64,000 bases of DNA from Paenibacillus tianjinensis (GCF_017086365.1 NZ_CP070969.1:1116001-1180000), one strand, 5' to 3'. Shown: positions 16,828-26,066, counted from the stretch's first letter. The notes: generated from the letters alone by a model not told the origin. Numbers and translations: made by a program.

Positions 16828-17458
16828 TCACGAGACCGAGCAGTCCGGCGAAGGAAGCCGCCTGATCCGCCGAAATGATGCAGCCCGGCAGATCCTCTAT
16901 GTCCACCAGCAGTCCGGTGAATTCACAGCTGCTTAGGTCCGTATCCTTCAGCCTGACGCCGGCCATGACAGCCTGATCAATCTTGCATTCCTCGAACGAT
17001 ACCTTTTGGAAGATGCTCTGATAGTAATCGCTGCTAACCAGTGAACTTTGCTCGAAGGAGATCAGCTTCAGATTCCCGAACCGGAAGCTGGCAAAATCGC
17101 AGATCGACCCGGTCACCCGGACGTTCTGGAACCGTGCCCTGGTAAAGTCTGTTCCGATCATTTTGCATTGTCTGAATTCTGTCCGGTGGACGAAGGCTTC
17201 GCTGAAATTTACGTTCGAGAGGTCGCAGTTCTCAAAGATCACATCCGTCAGCTCGATACCGCGGAGTGAGGAGTCGCTGATGATTACATTTTTGAAGAAT
17301 ACTTTATCGAAGGAGACCTTGTCCGCTTCCTGATATTCGAGCTGTACATCGCTGATGAGGCAATTGCTGTATTCCTCTTTGGTCTCTAGCAGATCTATCT
17401 GCTGCAGCGGCAAAAGAGCGGGGTCAGAGATTTTGGGAAGATCGATTTTGTCCTTCAT
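16820..17458 (-). CDS. Pentapeptide repeat protein
   Basis: The start at 17458 follows GGAGGTTCAT on the minus strand. In 212 residues there is a run of A(D/N)LXX-type pentapeptides such as LSNVNFSEAFVHRTEFRQCK, TDFTRARFQNV and FASFRFGNLKLISFEQSSL, which fold as a right-handed square helix. The substrate is unknown; some relatives mimic DNA and protect gyrase, others have no known role. It converges with the SprT-like gene, overlapping its last 8 bases. Confidence 0.83.
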   Translation of the reverse strand: MKDKIDLPKISDPALLPLQQIDLLETKEEYSNCLISDVQLEYQEADKVSFDKVFFKNVIISDSSLRGIELTDVIFENCDLSNVNFSEAFVHRTEFRQCKMIGTDFTRARFQNVRVTGSICDFASFRFGNLKLISFEQSSLVSSDYYQSIFQKVSFEECKIDQAVMAGVRLKDTDLSSCEFTGLLVDIEDLPGCIISADQAASFAGLLGLVIK

Positions 17459-17576
17459 ATGAACCTCCAATTGTAGGTAACGAACTTTTATTAATGAAGA
17501 TTACCTTTGTCTGGTAATTATTATGCAGTAAACTCTTCTCTGGTTGCAAACAAATGCTACACTTGTCCCTTCAACC

Positions 17577-18005
17577 TTACTTTAGCTGCCCCATCCCCAG
17601 ATTAACCCGGTAATTTCCAAACTCCAGCAGCTCATCCAAAAAAGCATTCAGCGCCACCTGATCCGTAAGGCGGACGCGCATCCAGTAGCAACCTTCCCCG
17701 CTGACCCGGTGCAGCTCAGCCACACTGTCATGGTTCTTCGCAAACTGCTGGAAAGGGGGATGGGCGGCATTCGAGCTTAAAAAAACCGTGATAAAGGCAA
17801 GTAGGCTCTGTCCGATTTTGCTTGGATTCCAGCGGACGGTGTAGCCTTCGATGATCTCCAGCTCGCGCATTCTGCGGATTCGTGCGCCTACAGCCTGCCC
17901 GGTCATATGTACCTTTTTGCCAATTTCCTTATGGCTGAGCGTCGAGTCTTCAATAAGATATTGCAGAATACAGTAATCCGTATCGTCGATCAGGTAGGAA
18001 GTCAT
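17577..18005 (-). CDS. Lrp/AsnC family transcriptional regulator
   Basis: An N-terminal winged helix-turn-helix (DDTDYCILQYLIEDSTLSHKE, then KVHMTGQAVGARIRRMRELEII) precedes an RAM-type sensing domain (VAELHRVSGEGCYWMRVRL), the Lrp/AsnC design; 142 residues is normal. The ATG at 18005 is preferred since AAAGGA is nine bases ahead; ATG at 18011 would leave only three. These proteins usually bind an amino acid and control its metabolism. The gene is divergent from the MBL hydrolase and does not neighbour the liv operon directly. Confidence 0.86.
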   Translation of the reverse strand: MTSYLIDDTDYCILQYLIEDSTLSHKEIGKKVHMTGQAVGARIRRMRELEIIEGYTVRWNPSKIGQSLLAFITVFLSSNAAHPPFQQFAKNHDSVAELHRVSGEGCYWMRVRLTDQVALNAFLDELLEFGNYRVNLGMGQLK

Positions 18006-18128
18006 TGTCATTAATCCTTTCCGGATGAAAGTAGAAGAGGCCGATCTCTTTCGCACCGCAATTTATAATGCAGGTTAGACATTCTATAATGAATTGTAGC
18101 AGAAGACAGCCTGAAGGAAGAGGTGCTT

Positions 18129-18899
18129 ATGATGAAAATTCAACTAATCCGCAATGCGGCCCTATGGCTCGAATACGGCGGAATTACGTTTCTGATCGAT
18201 CCGATGCTCAGTGAAAAGGGGGTTAATCCGCCGATCGTAAATACAGAGAATGACCGCAGAAATCCGCTGGTGCCCCTGCCTGGTCCGGTACAGCAATGGC
18301 TGGCTCCGGATGCCCTGCTCGTGACCCACCTGCACCAGGATCACTGGGATGCGGCAGCAGTTTCGCTTTTACCGCATGATCTGCCTTTACTCTGCCAGGA
18401 GGGGAATCAGGAACAGATTGCTGAACAAGGATTTATCAATATCACAGTAGTGCCTGATCAGCAGCCGCTTACCTTTCAAGGGGTAACCTTAACACGTATT
18501 GGCGGACAGCATGGCACCGGATCCATCGGAGAGCTGATGGGCAAGGTGTCCGGCTTTATTTTCCGGGCTGAAGGCGAACCTGTGCTGTATTTGGCCGGAG
18601 ACACGATCTGGTGTGAGGAGGTCAAGGAGGCACTGGACGGGCATAGTCCTGACATAATTATCGTAAACGCCGGCGGCGCGCGGTTTGTAACAGGCGGTCA
18701 TATCACGATGGATGATCAGGATGTAGTGAATGTATGCCGCTATGCACCAGCCGTATCCGTGATCGCCGTGCATATGGATGCAATCAACCACTGCATGGTT
18801 ACCCGTGAAATGCTCAAAGCCTGTCTGGAGCAAGAGAATTTGCTGGAGCGCGTAGCTCTTCCGCAGGACGGAGAATGGGTTGAATTATTGACAGTATAG
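18129..18899 (+). CDS. MBL-fold metal-dependent hydrolase (UlaG-like)
   Basis: The metal motif THLHQDHWD (about 60-68; HxHxDH) plus AGDTIWCEEV and the last-strand His of VHMDAINHC define the metallo-beta-lactamase fold of the UlaG-like group. The opening IQLIRNAALWLEYGGITFLIDPM is typical of that group. The product has 256 residues. Start ATG at 18129 (or 18132) lies five bases after AAGAGG. The substrate is unknown. It is divergently placed with the Lrp/AsnC gene, which may regulate it. Confidence 0.88.
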   Translation: MMKIQLIRNAALWLEYGGITFLIDPMLSEKGVNPPIVNTENDRRNPLVPLPGPVQQWLAPDALLVTHLHQDHWDAAAVSLLPHDLPLLCQEGNQEQIAEQGFINITVVPDQQPLTFQGVTLTRIGGQHGTGSIGELMGKVSGFIFRAEGEPVLYLAGDTIWCEEVKEALDGHSPDIIIVNAGGARFVTGGHITMDDQDVVNVCRYAPAVSVIAVHMDAINHCMVTREMLKACLEQENLLERVALPQDGEWVELLTV

Positions 18900-18983
18900 C
18901 TTCATATATAGTAGTAGAAGTATGGAGAACAGCCGGAGGATTCGCTTCCAGATGTAACCGTTTCTAAAAATCCACCCATCCGC

Positions 18984-19012
18984 TTGACGGGACCACAAAA
19001 TCATGATAAATT
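18984..19012 (+). promoter_or_regulatory. Promoter of the tRNA-Asn/tRNA-Ser unit
   Basis: TTGACG (18984-18989), a 17-bp spacer and TAAATT (19007-19012) precede the tRNA-Asn gene by 21 bp. Confidence 0.55.
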
Positions 19013-19033
19013 ATTTCTTGTTCATGTTAATGT

Positions 19034-19109
19034 TCCCTGATAGCTCAGTTGGTAGAGCACTCGACTGTTAATCGAGTTGTCACAGGTTCGAGTCCTGTTC
19101 GGGGAGCCA
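19034..19109 (+). tRNA. tRNA-Asn (anticodon GTT), CCA encoded
   Basis: A full cloverleaf can be drawn: acceptor TCCCTGA with TCGGGGA, D-arm GCTC/GAGC, anticodon stem CTCGA/TCGAG with loop CTGTTAA (anticodon GTT at 19067-19069), T-arm with GGTTCGAGTCC, discriminator G and CCA at 19107-19109. Confidence 0.97.
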
Positions 19110-19116
19110 TTTACTT

Positions 19117-19205
19117 GGAGAGATACCCAAGTGGCTATAAGGGGACCCTCTGCTAAGGGGTTAGACTGCGTAAGCGGTGCGAGGGTTCGAATCCCTCTCT
19201 CTCCG
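19117..19205 (+). tRNA. tRNA-Ser (anticodon GCT)
   Basis: Acceptor GGAGAGA pairs with TCTCTCC; the anticodon loop CTGCTAA gives GCT at 19152-19154; a long variable arm (GCGTAAGCGGTGC) and T-loop GGTTCGAATCC complete a class II tRNA. CCA is not encoded. It follows tRNA-Asn by seven bases and is surely cotranscribed. Confidence 0.96.
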
Positions 19206-19230
19206 TTCGAAATTTACTTACTGTATGAAG

Positions 19231-19257
19231 AGCTCCTGATCGCGGGAGCTTTTTTTT
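19231..19257 (+). terminator. Terminator of the tRNA unit
   Basis: AGCTCC (19231-19236) pairs with GGAGCT (19245-19250), followed by T7. Confidence 0.85.
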
Positions 19258-19280
19258 ATTATCTACCTATGTAATTTCTA

Positions 19281-19306
19281 AATCTCCCCCTCAGGGAGAT
19301 TTTTTT
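19281..19306 (+). terminator. Second tandem terminator after the tRNA unit
   Basis: AATCTCCC and GGGAGATT close a 5-base loop and are followed by a run of T. It backs up the terminator 30 bp upstream. Confidence 0.8.
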
Positions 19307-19744
19307 GTTGGGGGTATAAGTCTTTTGTCAGCTACTCTAACGCAAAAACTATAGTATACTACAGGATACTATTTTATTCTACCAATGCATCTCGGTGACC
19401 CTTTAATAAATTGAAGGATTGAAGCTGTAAAGAGACAAATGTTATATTATTTGCGCAAAAATAAAGTATTGTATTAGAAAAGGAAAGAAATCTCAAAAAG
19501 AATGATCTCCGAAATCCTCTGGTTTACTCCGTATTCCTCCTTATTTTGTGATTTTATTAAAACACCTCACTTATATTTTACAATCATTGTTATATTATCT
19601 TACACCAATTTTCGAATTTTATATTAAAAACACACTTTTTTAGTGACGGGCAAATAACCCTGTGTTAATATAAATAACATCTTAGAGGGAAAAACAGAAT
19701 GTAAGGCAGAGAAAGGGGAATTTTAACTATTATGAGAAAAGGGG
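19307..19744 (+). promoter_or_regulatory. AT-rich upstream region of the liv operon
   Basis: This 438-bp gap has no credible gene. It is markedly AT-rich and must hold the liv promoter, but I see no single convincing -35/-10 pair. AATTTTCGAATTTT at 19607 shares the first seven bases of a CodY box (AATTTTCWGAAAATT) but matches only 9 of 15 overall, so CodY control is a guess. No T-box or other riboswitch is apparent. Confidence 0.4.
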
Positions 19745-20656
19745 ATGGCGATGGAGTACTTCATTCAGCAACTCATTAACGGGATTTCCGTGGGCAGCAT
19801 TTATGCTCTGATCGCCCTTGGCTACACAATGGTTTACGGGATTATCAAGCTGATCAATTTTGCACACGGCGATGTATTTATGGTCGGATCATTTATCGGG
19901 CTATACAGCGCCAAATATCTGGCGAATGCCGGTTTTCCTCCGGTAGTAGTGCTGCTCTTATCGCTGATTATCTCGATGACCATGAGTGCTCTGCTGGGGA
20001 TTACGATTGAACGTCTGGCCTATAAGCCGATTCGTAAATCTACGAGGATCGCGGCGCTGATTACTGCAATTGGCGTATCATTCTTACTGGAATATGTCGG
20101 AGTCCTTATTCTTGGACCGCAGGCACAGGGTTTTCCAGATATCATGGTTAAGAAACAATATGAGTTATTCGGAAGTTCGATCCAGGTTGATTCGAATCAG
20201 GTCATGATTCTGATTACAACGATCGTCTTAATGCTTATTCTGCAATATATCGTACGTTATACTAAGACCGGCAAAGCTATGCGGGCGGTTTCGTTCGATA
20301 TGGAGGCGGCGCGATTGATGGGGATTAACGTAGACCGCACAATATCGGCAACCTTCGCGATCGGTTCGGCACTCGCTGCAGCTGCCGGCGTAATCTTCGG
20401 TATGACTTACAACTCCGTGGATCCGCTCATGGGTGTTATGCCGGGACTCAAAGCCTTCGTGGCCGCAGTGCTTGGAGGGATCGGTAGCATTCCGGGGGCT
20501 CTTGTAGGCGGACTGCTGCTGGGAACGGTTGAGACTGAAATTTCATCGCTGGGTTATTCCTCCTGGCGTGATGGTGTGGCTTTTGCCGTGCTGATTCTGA
20601 TCCTGATCTTTAAACCATCCGGGCTGTTTGGCAAGAATGTCCGGGAGAAAGTGTAG
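19745..20656 (+). CDS. livH: Branched-chain amino acid ABC transporter permease LivH
   Basis: This 303-residue membrane protein is the LivH-type permease: FIQQLINGISVGSIYALIAL at the start, TMVYGIIKLINFAHGDVFM, and the C-terminal GIGSIPGALVGGLLLGTVE with the coupling-type GLKAFVAAVLGG loop. About eight membrane helices are expected. It pairs with LivM to form the channel for leucine, isoleucine, valine or related amides. The ATG at 19745 and the one at 19751 share one purine-rich site (GAGAAAAGGGG); the latter has the better spacing. First gene of livHMGF-J. Confidence 0.93.
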   Translation: MAMEYFIQQLINGISVGSIYALIALGYTMVYGIIKLINFAHGDVFMVGSFIGLYSAKYLANAGFPPVVVLLLSLIISMTMSALLGITIERLAYKPIRKSTRIAALITAIGVSFLLEYVGVLILGPQAQGFPDIMVKKQYELFGSSIQVDSNQVMILITTIVLMLILQYIVRYTKTGKAMRAVSFDMEAARLMGINVDRTISATFAIGSALAAAAGVIFGMTYNSVDPLMGVMPGLKAFVAAVLGGIGSIPGALVGGLLLGTVETEISSLGYSSWRDGVAFAVLILILIFKPSGLFGKNVREKV

Positions 20657-20668
20657 GTGGAGAACAGC

Positions 20669-21637
20669 ATGAAAAAAATGAATACAAAATTCTGGATGGG
20701 CATTATTCTTGCCTTAGCGTTCTATGGAATCGTTCAAGTTCTTCTAACAACGGGAATTTTTAATGATGTAACCAGATCTATGTTGCTCCTGATCGGTGTC
20801 AATGTGATGCTGGCCGTCTCGCTCAACCTGATTAACGGGATTACGGGACAGTTCTCCATTGGGCACGCCGGGTTTATGTCTGTAGGTGCCTATACCTCGG
20901 CTATTCTGACGCTTGACTATGACGTGCCGTTCATTCTGGCCATTGTGGCGGGCGGAGTTGTAGCTGCACTATGCGGCGTGCTGATCGGGATGCCGACCCT
21001 TCGGCTGAACGGTGACTATCTGGCTATTGCAACGCTGGGATTCGGCGAGATTATCCGGATTATCCTGTTAAATACGGAATATGTCGGCGGAGCTTCGGGG
21101 CTCAGCGGAATTCCGGCCAAGTCGACATGGACCATTATTTTCTTCTTTGCTCTATTCACTATCATTCTAATTAATAACTTTATCCGTTCTACACATGGCC
21201 GGGCTTGTCTGGCTATCCGTGAGAATGAAATTGCCGCAGAGGCAATGGGGATCAATACGACAATGTATAAGGTTATTGCCTTTACCATCGGCGCGTTGTT
21301 TGCCGGTATGGCTGGCGGCCTGTCTGCTCATACCTTCTATGTCATCACTCCGGGCAGCTTTAACTTCCTGAAATCATTCGAAATTCTGGTAATGGTCGTT
21401 CTGGGTGGGCTAGGCAGTACGGCGGGCTCAATCGTTGGTGCAGTCTTCGTTACCCTGTTATACACCTATCTCCGTGAATTCCCGGAATGGCGGATGATCA
21501 TTTATTCGATCGTTCTGATTATGATGATGATTTTCCGTCCGAGCGGCCTGCTCGGCAAAACCAAAATCAATTTCGGCAAGCTTGGTAAAAAGGAGGCAAA
21601 GCCAAATGGCAGCATCAGCGACAGCAGTACTCCTTGA
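20669..21637 (+). CDS. livM: Branched-chain amino acid ABC transporter permease LivM
   Basis: The 322-residue product is the LivM partner: LLIGVNVMLAVSLNLINGIT, GQFSIGHAGFMSVGAYTSAI, LAIATLGFGEIIRIILLNTE, and VVLGGLGSTAGSIVGAVF. The ATG at 20669 is chosen since AGGTGGAG (20655-20662) sits six bases before it; the GTG at 20657 has no site of its own. It begins 12 bp after livH ends and its 3' end overlaps livG by 32 bp, which suggests translational coupling. Confidence 0.93.
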   Translation: MKKMNTKFWMGIILALAFYGIVQVLLTTGIFNDVTRSMLLLIGVNVMLAVSLNLINGITGQFSIGHAGFMSVGAYTSAILTLDYDVPFILAIVAGGVVAALCGVLIGMPTLRLNGDYLAIATLGFGEIIRIILLNTEYVGGASGLSGIPAKSTWTIIFFFALFTIILINNFIRSTHGRACLAIRENEIAAEAMGINTTMYKVIAFTIGALFAGMAGGLSAHTFYVITPGSFNFLKSFEILVMVVLGGLGSTAGSIVGAVFVTLLYTYLREFPEWRMIIYSIVLIMMMIFRPSGLLGKTKINFGKLGKKEAKPNGSISDSSTP

Positions 21638-22388
21638 TGTTCAGGGGGCCAGCCGTTCCTTTGGAGGCCTCAAGGCGCTTAGCGAAGTTTCCCTTCATAT
21701 TAACAAAGGGGAGTTGATCGGTCTGATCGGACCGAACGGTGCCGGGAAGACAACCTTATTCAATCTGTTAACCGGGGTGTATCCGCCCTCGACCGGTAAG
21801 ATCATGCTTAATAATGAGTCGGTTGGCGGAATGAAGCCCTTTAAGATCAATCATAAAGGAGCAGCGCGTACCTTCCAGAACATCCGGTTGTTTACGGCGA
21901 TGACGGTGCTGGAAAATGTAAAGATTGCTTTTCATCAGCATGCCAGACATTCATTGTTCAGCTCCATGCTCCGGTTGCCGAAGCATTTCAAGGGAGAACA
22001 GGAGATCACCCGAAAAGCGATGGATATTCTGAAGATATTCAATCTCGCGGATCAAAGTGAAGAAACAGCCGGAAATCTTAGCTACGGGAATCAGCGGCGC
22101 CTTGAAATTGCCCGTGCGCTAGCAGCCGGTCCTAAGCTGCTGCTGCTCGATGAGCCGGCGGCTGGTATGAATCCGAATGAGACGCGGGATCTGATGAATC
22201 TGATTGCCTGGATCCGCGAAGAATTCGATCTGACCATTCTCCTGATTGAACATGATATGTCGCTTGTAATGGGTGTCTGCAACCGGATCTATGTCTTGGA
22301 CCGCGGAATACTTATTGCCGACGGAACTCCGGTAGAGATCCGGAATAATCCGAAGGTTATTGAAGCGTATTTGGGACAGGAGGCGTAA
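21606..22388 (+). CDS. livG: Branched-chain amino acid ABC transporter ATPase LivG
   Basis: The 260-residue ATPase has Walker A GPNGAGKTT (about 42-50), signature LSYGNQRRLEIARAL, Walker B LLLLDEPAAGMNPNE and the H-loop LLIEHDMSLVM. LivG proteins have the RTFQNIRLF motif seen here. The ATG at 21606 lies nine bases after AGGAGG, inside the end of livM. It drives transport together with LivF. Confidence 0.95.
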   Translation: MAASATAVLLDVQGASRSFGGLKALSEVSLHINKGELIGLIGPNGAGKTTLFNLLTGVYPPSTGKIMLNNESVGGMKPFKINHKGAARTFQNIRLFTAMTVLENVKIAFHQHARHSLFSSMLRLPKHFKGEQEITRKAMDILKIFNLADQSEETAGNLSYGNQRRLEIARALAAGPKLLLLDEPAAGMNPNETRDLMNLIAWIREEFDLTILLIEHDMSLVMGVCNRIYVLDRGILIADGTPVEIRNNPKVIEAYLGQEA

Positions 22389-22393
22389 AGGCG

Positions 22394-23095
22394 ATGCTTA
22401 CAGTACAGGGAATCAATGTTTACTATGGAGCCATTCACGCACTGAAGGATCTCAGTATCAAGGTAAACCAGGGGGAGATAGTGACACTGATCGGCGCTAA
22501 CGGGGCTGGTAAGTCGACACTCCTTAAGACACTTTCCGGGCTGCTTAAGCCGAAGAGCGGGAGCATTGAATTCCTCGATAAATCGATTGCGAACCAGAGT
22601 GTGCAGGCGATTGTGAAGCAGGGGCTGATTCATTGTCCTGAAGGCCGGCGTGTGTTCGCCAATATGTCCGTTGAGGAGAACCTTGAACTTGGCGCTTATT
22701 TGCAGGATGGAAAAACGCTTGCCGCCGATTTCGAGAGAGTGTATAACACGTTTCCGAGACTCCGCGAACGCAAGAAACAGCAAGCCGGAACCTTGTCCGG
22801 AGGGGAGCAGCAGATGCTGGCCATGGGCCGCGCCATCATGGGACATCCTAAGCTTCTTTTGCTGGATGAACCTTCTATGGGCCTTGCTCCGCTGCTGGTT
22901 CAGGATATTTTCAAAATCATTCAGGAAGTCAATGCGGCTGGAACGACTGTGCTGCTGGTTGAGCAGAACGCACACCAAGCGCTCAAAATTGCCCACCGCG
23001 CCTATGTGCTGGAAACCGGAAGAGTGGTTCTGGAGGGAGACGCCAAGGAACTGGCGGATTCAGAAGAAATCAAAATGGCTTATCTTGGCCACTAG
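22394..23095 (+). CDS. livF: Branched-chain amino acid ABC transporter ATPase LivF
   Basis: The 233-residue ATPase shows Walker A GANGAGKST, the LivF-specific PEGRRVFANMSVEENLELGAY stretch split here as PEGRRVFANMSVEENL, signature LSGGEQQMLAMGRA, Walker B LLLLDEPSMGL and H-loop-region VEQNAHQAL, where Gln-Asn replaces the usual His as is normal in LivF. It starts five bases after livG with its own AGGAGG within the end of livG. Confidence 0.95.
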   Translation: MLTVQGINVYYGAIHALKDLSIKVNQGEIVTLIGANGAGKSTLLKTLSGLLKPKSGSIEFLDKSIANQSVQAIVKQGLIHCPEGRRVFANMSVEENLELGAYLQDGKTLAADFERVYNTFPRLRERKKQQAGTLSGGEQQMLAMGRAIMGHPKLLLLDEPSMGLAPLLVQDIFKIIQEVNAAGTTVLLVEQNAHQALKIAHRAYVLETGRVVLEGDAKELADSEEIKMAYLGH

Positions 23096-23168
23096 GCAGA
23101 CTTACCTCATACGGCATCAAAGATCCAACATATAAAAAAATTATATTATCAGGAGGCTGGGAGAAACT

Positions 23169-24368
23169 ATGAAGAAAATTGGGGCCATTATTTTGTCGAC
23201 CGTACTGACTGCGGTGTTAGCATCAGGCTGCGGCAACAACAACACAGAGAACAGCAGTAACTCTGCAAACGGCGGAAATGCTGCCGGAGGCACAATCAAA
23301 ATCGGTGCTGACCTTGAACTCACAGGCGGCCAGGCTTCTTTCGGCGACTCCGCATCTAAAGGGGCTAAGCTGGCTGTACAGCAGATTAACGAAGCCGGCG
23401 GTATTCTGGGCAAGCAGCTGGAATTGGTCGTAGCCGACAATGCCTCGAAATCTGAGGAAGCTACGCAGGCTGCACAAAAGCTGATTACCAACGATAAAGT
23501 AGTTACGATTATCGGTGCTTCCACCTCGACCAACACACTGGGTATCGTTCCCGTAGCCACTGAGAAAAAAATTCCTCTCGTAGCTGTTGGAGCCACCAAC
23601 CCTAAAGTAACCGTTGATGAACGGAGCGGCGATGTGAATGAATGGGTATTCCGCGCAGCATTCATCGACCCTTTCCAAGGCCAGGTTATGGCTAACTTTG
23701 CGACCAACAACCTGAGCGCCAAAACTGCTGTAATCTACACAGACACATCAAGTGACTATTCGAAGGGTCTGCAGAAATTCTTTGAAGAAACATTCAAAGC
23801 GAATGGCGGGGAAGTACTGAGCCAGGAATCCTACCAGCAAAAAGACTCTGACTTCAAAGCTGTGCTGACACGTATTAAAGAAGCTAATCCGGATGTAATC
23901 TATCTGCCGGGCTATTATGAAGAGGTAGGTAAAATCGTGAAGCAGGCCCGTGAAATGGGGATTACGGTACCTTTCCTTGGCGGCGACGGCTGGGATTCCC
24001 CTCAATTGGCGGAAATCGCAGGTGCAGCAGCGCTAGAGAACACTTATATGTCCAATCACTATTCGCCGGAAGATACTGCTACTGAAGTAACCTCGTTCGT
24101 CGAAGCTTACAAAGCTGCGAATGGCGGCGCGGTACCGGATGGTATGGCTGCTCTTGGATACGATGCACTTAAATTGGTTGCTGACGCGATCACCCGTGCG
24201 GGAGAAGCTGACCCTGCCAAGATCAAAGAGGCTCTGGCTGCAACGAAGGATCTGCAATTGGCTACTGGTAAAATCACATTGAATGAAACCCATGACCCGG
24301 TTAAAGCTGCGGTCGTGCTGAAATTCGTCAACGGCGTACAAACTTTTGAAGCAAAAGTTAATCCATAA
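23169..24368 (+). CDS. livJ: Branched-chain amino acid ABC transporter substrate-binding lipoprotein
   Basis: The 399-residue product has a lipoprotein signal (MKKIGAIILSTVLTAVLASG then Cys) and a Leu/Ile/Val-binding fold: IKIGADLELTGGQASFGDSA, NEAGGILGKQLELVVADNAS, VTIIGASTSTNTL and ALGYDALKLVADAI. It captures ligand outside and delivers it to LivHM. AGGAGGCTGGGAG precedes the ATG. Ligand could be a branched-chain amino acid, alanine or an amide; the alanine dehydrogenase gene next door makes alanine worth considering. Confidence 0.93.
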   Translation: MKKIGAIILSTVLTAVLASGCGNNNTENSSNSANGGNAAGGTIKIGADLELTGGQASFGDSASKGAKLAVQQINEAGGILGKQLELVVADNASKSEEATQAAQKLITNDKVVTIIGASTSTNTLGIVPVATEKKIPLVAVGATNPKVTVDERSGDVNEWVFRAAFIDPFQGQVMANFATNNLSAKTAVIYTDTSSDYSKGLQKFFEETFKANGGEVLSQESYQQKDSDFKAVLTRIKEANPDVIYLPGYYEEVGKIVKQAREMGITVPFLGGDGWDSPQLAEIAGAAALENTYMSNHYSPEDTATEVTSFVEAYKAANGGAVPDGMAALGYDALKLVADAITRAGEADPAKIKEALAATKDLQLATGKITLNETHDPVKAAVVLKFVNGVQTFEAKVNP

Positions 24369-24422
24369 GCGATTCTTCCGCATAGGATATGGGGAATGAA
24401 CATTAAGGACTACAATTAATTT

Positions 24423-24461
24423 AGGTGAGAAGTGGGGAGCCTAGTGCTCCCTGAATCACCT
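24423..24461 (+). other. Nested stem-loop between livJ and ald
   Basis: AGGTGA (24423-24428) pairs with TCACCT (24456-24461), enclosing GGGAGC (24435-24440) and GCTCCC (24446-24451) around a CTAGT loop. The structure has no T-run. It may protect the 3' end of liv mRNA or belong to the ald leader. Confidence 0.5.
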
Positions 24462-24474
24462 TGGCTGTGAAGAG

Positions 24475-24500
24475 AAAGGCTCAGTGGTGAGCCTTTTTTT
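24475..24500 (+). terminator. Terminator of the liv operon
   Basis: A perfect 9-bp stem, AAAGGCTCA with TGAGCCTTT, encloses a GTGG loop and ends in a run of T. It lies 48 bp before the ald start codon, leaving little room for a separate ald promoter downstream of it. Confidence 0.88.
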
Positions 24501-24547
24501 CGATGAACATGAAGTACATCTCCATCAAACTATGAGGAGGAACAGGC

Positions 24548-25678
24548 ATGATTATCGGTGTACCCAAAGAGATCAAAAATAACGAGAACCGTGTAGCGAT
24601 CACCCCGGCGGGAGTGGAAGCCCTCCGCAAAGCAGGTCATGAGGTGCTGGTCGAGCAATCGGCCGGTATTGGCAGTGGCTTCACTGATAAGGAGTATCTG
24701 GATAAGGGTGCACGTATTCAATCCTCAGCGGCAGAAGTGTGGAATCAGGCAGACATGGTCATTAAGGTGAAGGAGCCATTGCCTGAAGAGTACAGCTATT
24801 TTCGCAAGGAGCTTATTTTGTTCACATACTTGCATTTAGCTCCCGAAGCGGGTCTAACGCAGGCGCTGGTTGATAGCGGGGTGACGGCAGTAGGCTACGA
24901 AACCATTCAACTGGAAGACGGCTCCTTGCCTCTGCTGATTCCAATGAGCGAGGTGGCCGGACGGATGGCGGTACAGATTGGAGCTCAGCTGCTGGAGAAG
25001 CCGCATGGCGGCAAGGGAGTTCTGCTGGGCGGTGTTCCAGGAGTGCAGCCGGGCGAAGTGGTGATCGTAGGCGGGGGCATCGTAGGCACGAATGCGGCGA
25101 AAATGGCGCTGGGGCTGGGTGCGCGGGTGACTGTGCTTGATTCGAATGCCGGCAGGCTCCGTTATCTGGATGATACTTTTGGCGGGCGTCTGGTTACGAT
25201 CATGTCGGATTCCTATCATCTTGAACAGGCGGTACGTAAGGCAGATCTGCTGATTGGGGCCGTCCTTATCCCCGGTGCCCGTGCACCGAAGCTAGTAAAA
25301 GAGTATATGGTGCAGCAGATGGGAGAAGGCTCGGTTATTGTGGATGTAGCGATTGACCAGGGCGGGTCCATTGAGACTATCGACCGGATTACCACCCATG
25401 AGAATCCTACCTATGTGAAGCATGGGGTGGTACATTATGCTGTGGCTAATATGCCGGGAGCGGTTGCCCGCACCTCCACGCTTGCACTCACCAATGTGAC
25501 GATACCTTATGCACTGCAAATTGCTAATTCGGGTATCCATAGAGCAGTGCTGGAGAATCCGGCGCTTGCCCGCGGGCTTAACGTTGTCGCCGGACATGTG
25601 ACGAATGCAGCGGTTGCACAAAGCCTTGGATATGAGGCAGTAGACGGTGTGGCATCTCTGGCTGTGTATGGCGTATAG
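24548..25678 (+). CDS. ald: Alanine dehydrogenase
   Basis: The enzyme converts L-alanine, NAD and water to pyruvate, ammonia and NADH. The 376-residue length fits. Marks include [20 protein letters not shown] at the start, the substrate Lys in [12 protein letters not shown] (about 75), the active His in YLHLAPEA (about 96), and the NAD site [20 protein letters not shown] (about 171-190). ATGAGGAGG lies upstream of the ATG. In spore formers Ald supports growth on alanine and sporulation. Its place just after livHMGFJ suggests coordinated amino acid use, though a terminator separates them. Confidence 0.96.
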   Translation: MIIGVPKEIKNNENRVAITPAGVEALRKAGHEVLVEQSAGIGSGFTDKEYLDKGARIQSSAAEVWNQADMVIKVKEPLPEEYSYFRKELILFTYLHLAPEAGLTQALVDSGVTAVGYETIQLEDGSLPLLIPMSEVAGRMAVQIGAQLLEKPHGGKGVLLGGVPGVQPGEVVIVGGGIVGTNAAKMALGLGARVTVLDSNAGRLRYLDDTFGGRLVTIMSDSYHLEQAVRKADLLIGAVLIPGARAPKLVKEYMVQQMGEGSVIVDVAIDQGGSIETIDRITTHENPTYVKHGVVHYAVANMPGAVARTSTLALTNVTIPYALQIANSGIHRAVLENPALARGLNVVAGHVTNAAVAQSLGYEAVDGVASLAVYGV

Positions 25679-25785
25679 CAGACAGAAAAAGTCAGTATTC
25701 TTTAATAGTCAGGTAGCATGTTGAGCGGGGAGAGCGGTGTCTGATCGGGCCGTTACTTCCCGTAAATTTTTTATTCAAAAAAAGC

Positions 25786-25814
25786 TTGTCAAATTGCCCG
25801 GGGTTTGATATACT
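25786..25814 (+). promoter_or_regulatory. Promoter of the tRNA-Glu/tRNA-Leu unit
   Basis: TTGTCA (25786-25791), a 17-bp spacer and TATACT (25809-25814) lie 38 bp before tRNA-Glu. Confidence 0.7.
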
Positions 25815-25851
25815 CATTTTTGTTGTGGTAATAACATAACTTGCTAAGCAT

Positions 25852-25926
25852 GGCTCGTTGGTCAAGGGGTTAAGACACCTCCCTTTCACGGAGGTAACAT
25901 GGGTTCGAATCCCATACGAGTCACCA
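25852..25926 (+). tRNA. tRNA-Glu (anticodon TTC), CCA encoded
   Basis: Acceptor GGCTCGT pairs with ACGAGTC; anticodon stem CCTCC/GGAGG with loop CTTTCAC gives TTC at 25885-25887; the T-arm has GGGTTCGAATCCC; CCA is encoded at 25924-25926. Confidence 0.97.
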
Positions 25927-25929
25927 TAT

Positions 25930-26012
25930 GCGGTAGTGGTGGAATGGCAGACACGCTATCTTGAGGGGGTAGTGGGTGTATACCCGTGGAGGTTCGAGTC
26001 CTCTCTACCGCA
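25930..26012 (+). tRNA. tRNA-Leu (anticodon GAG), first copy
   Basis: Acceptor GCGGTAG pairs with CTACCGC; anticodon loop TTGAGGG gives GAG at 25963-25965; the long variable arm marks a class II tRNA; GGTTCGAGTCC is the T-loop region. CCA is not encoded. An identical copy lies at 27520-27602. Confidence 0.96.
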
Positions 26013-26017
26013 TACAT

Positions 26018-26062
26018 AAAAGGAACGGAAACCTTGATTTCAAGGATTTTCGTTCCTTTTTT
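26018..26062. terminator. Terminator after tRNA-Glu/tRNA-Leu
   Basis: AAGGAACG..AACCTTG pairs with CAAGGATTTTCGTTCC, followed by TTTTTTCTTTTT on the plus strand. It also lies just past the stop of the minus-strand PAS-like gene and has a short T-run that way. Confidence 0.85.
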
Positions 26063-26066
26063 CTTT

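Noticed and set aside
19607..19621. CodY box upstream of livH
   Set aside because: Only 9 of 15 positions match, and in such AT-rich DNA this is expected by chance; kept only as a weak remark.
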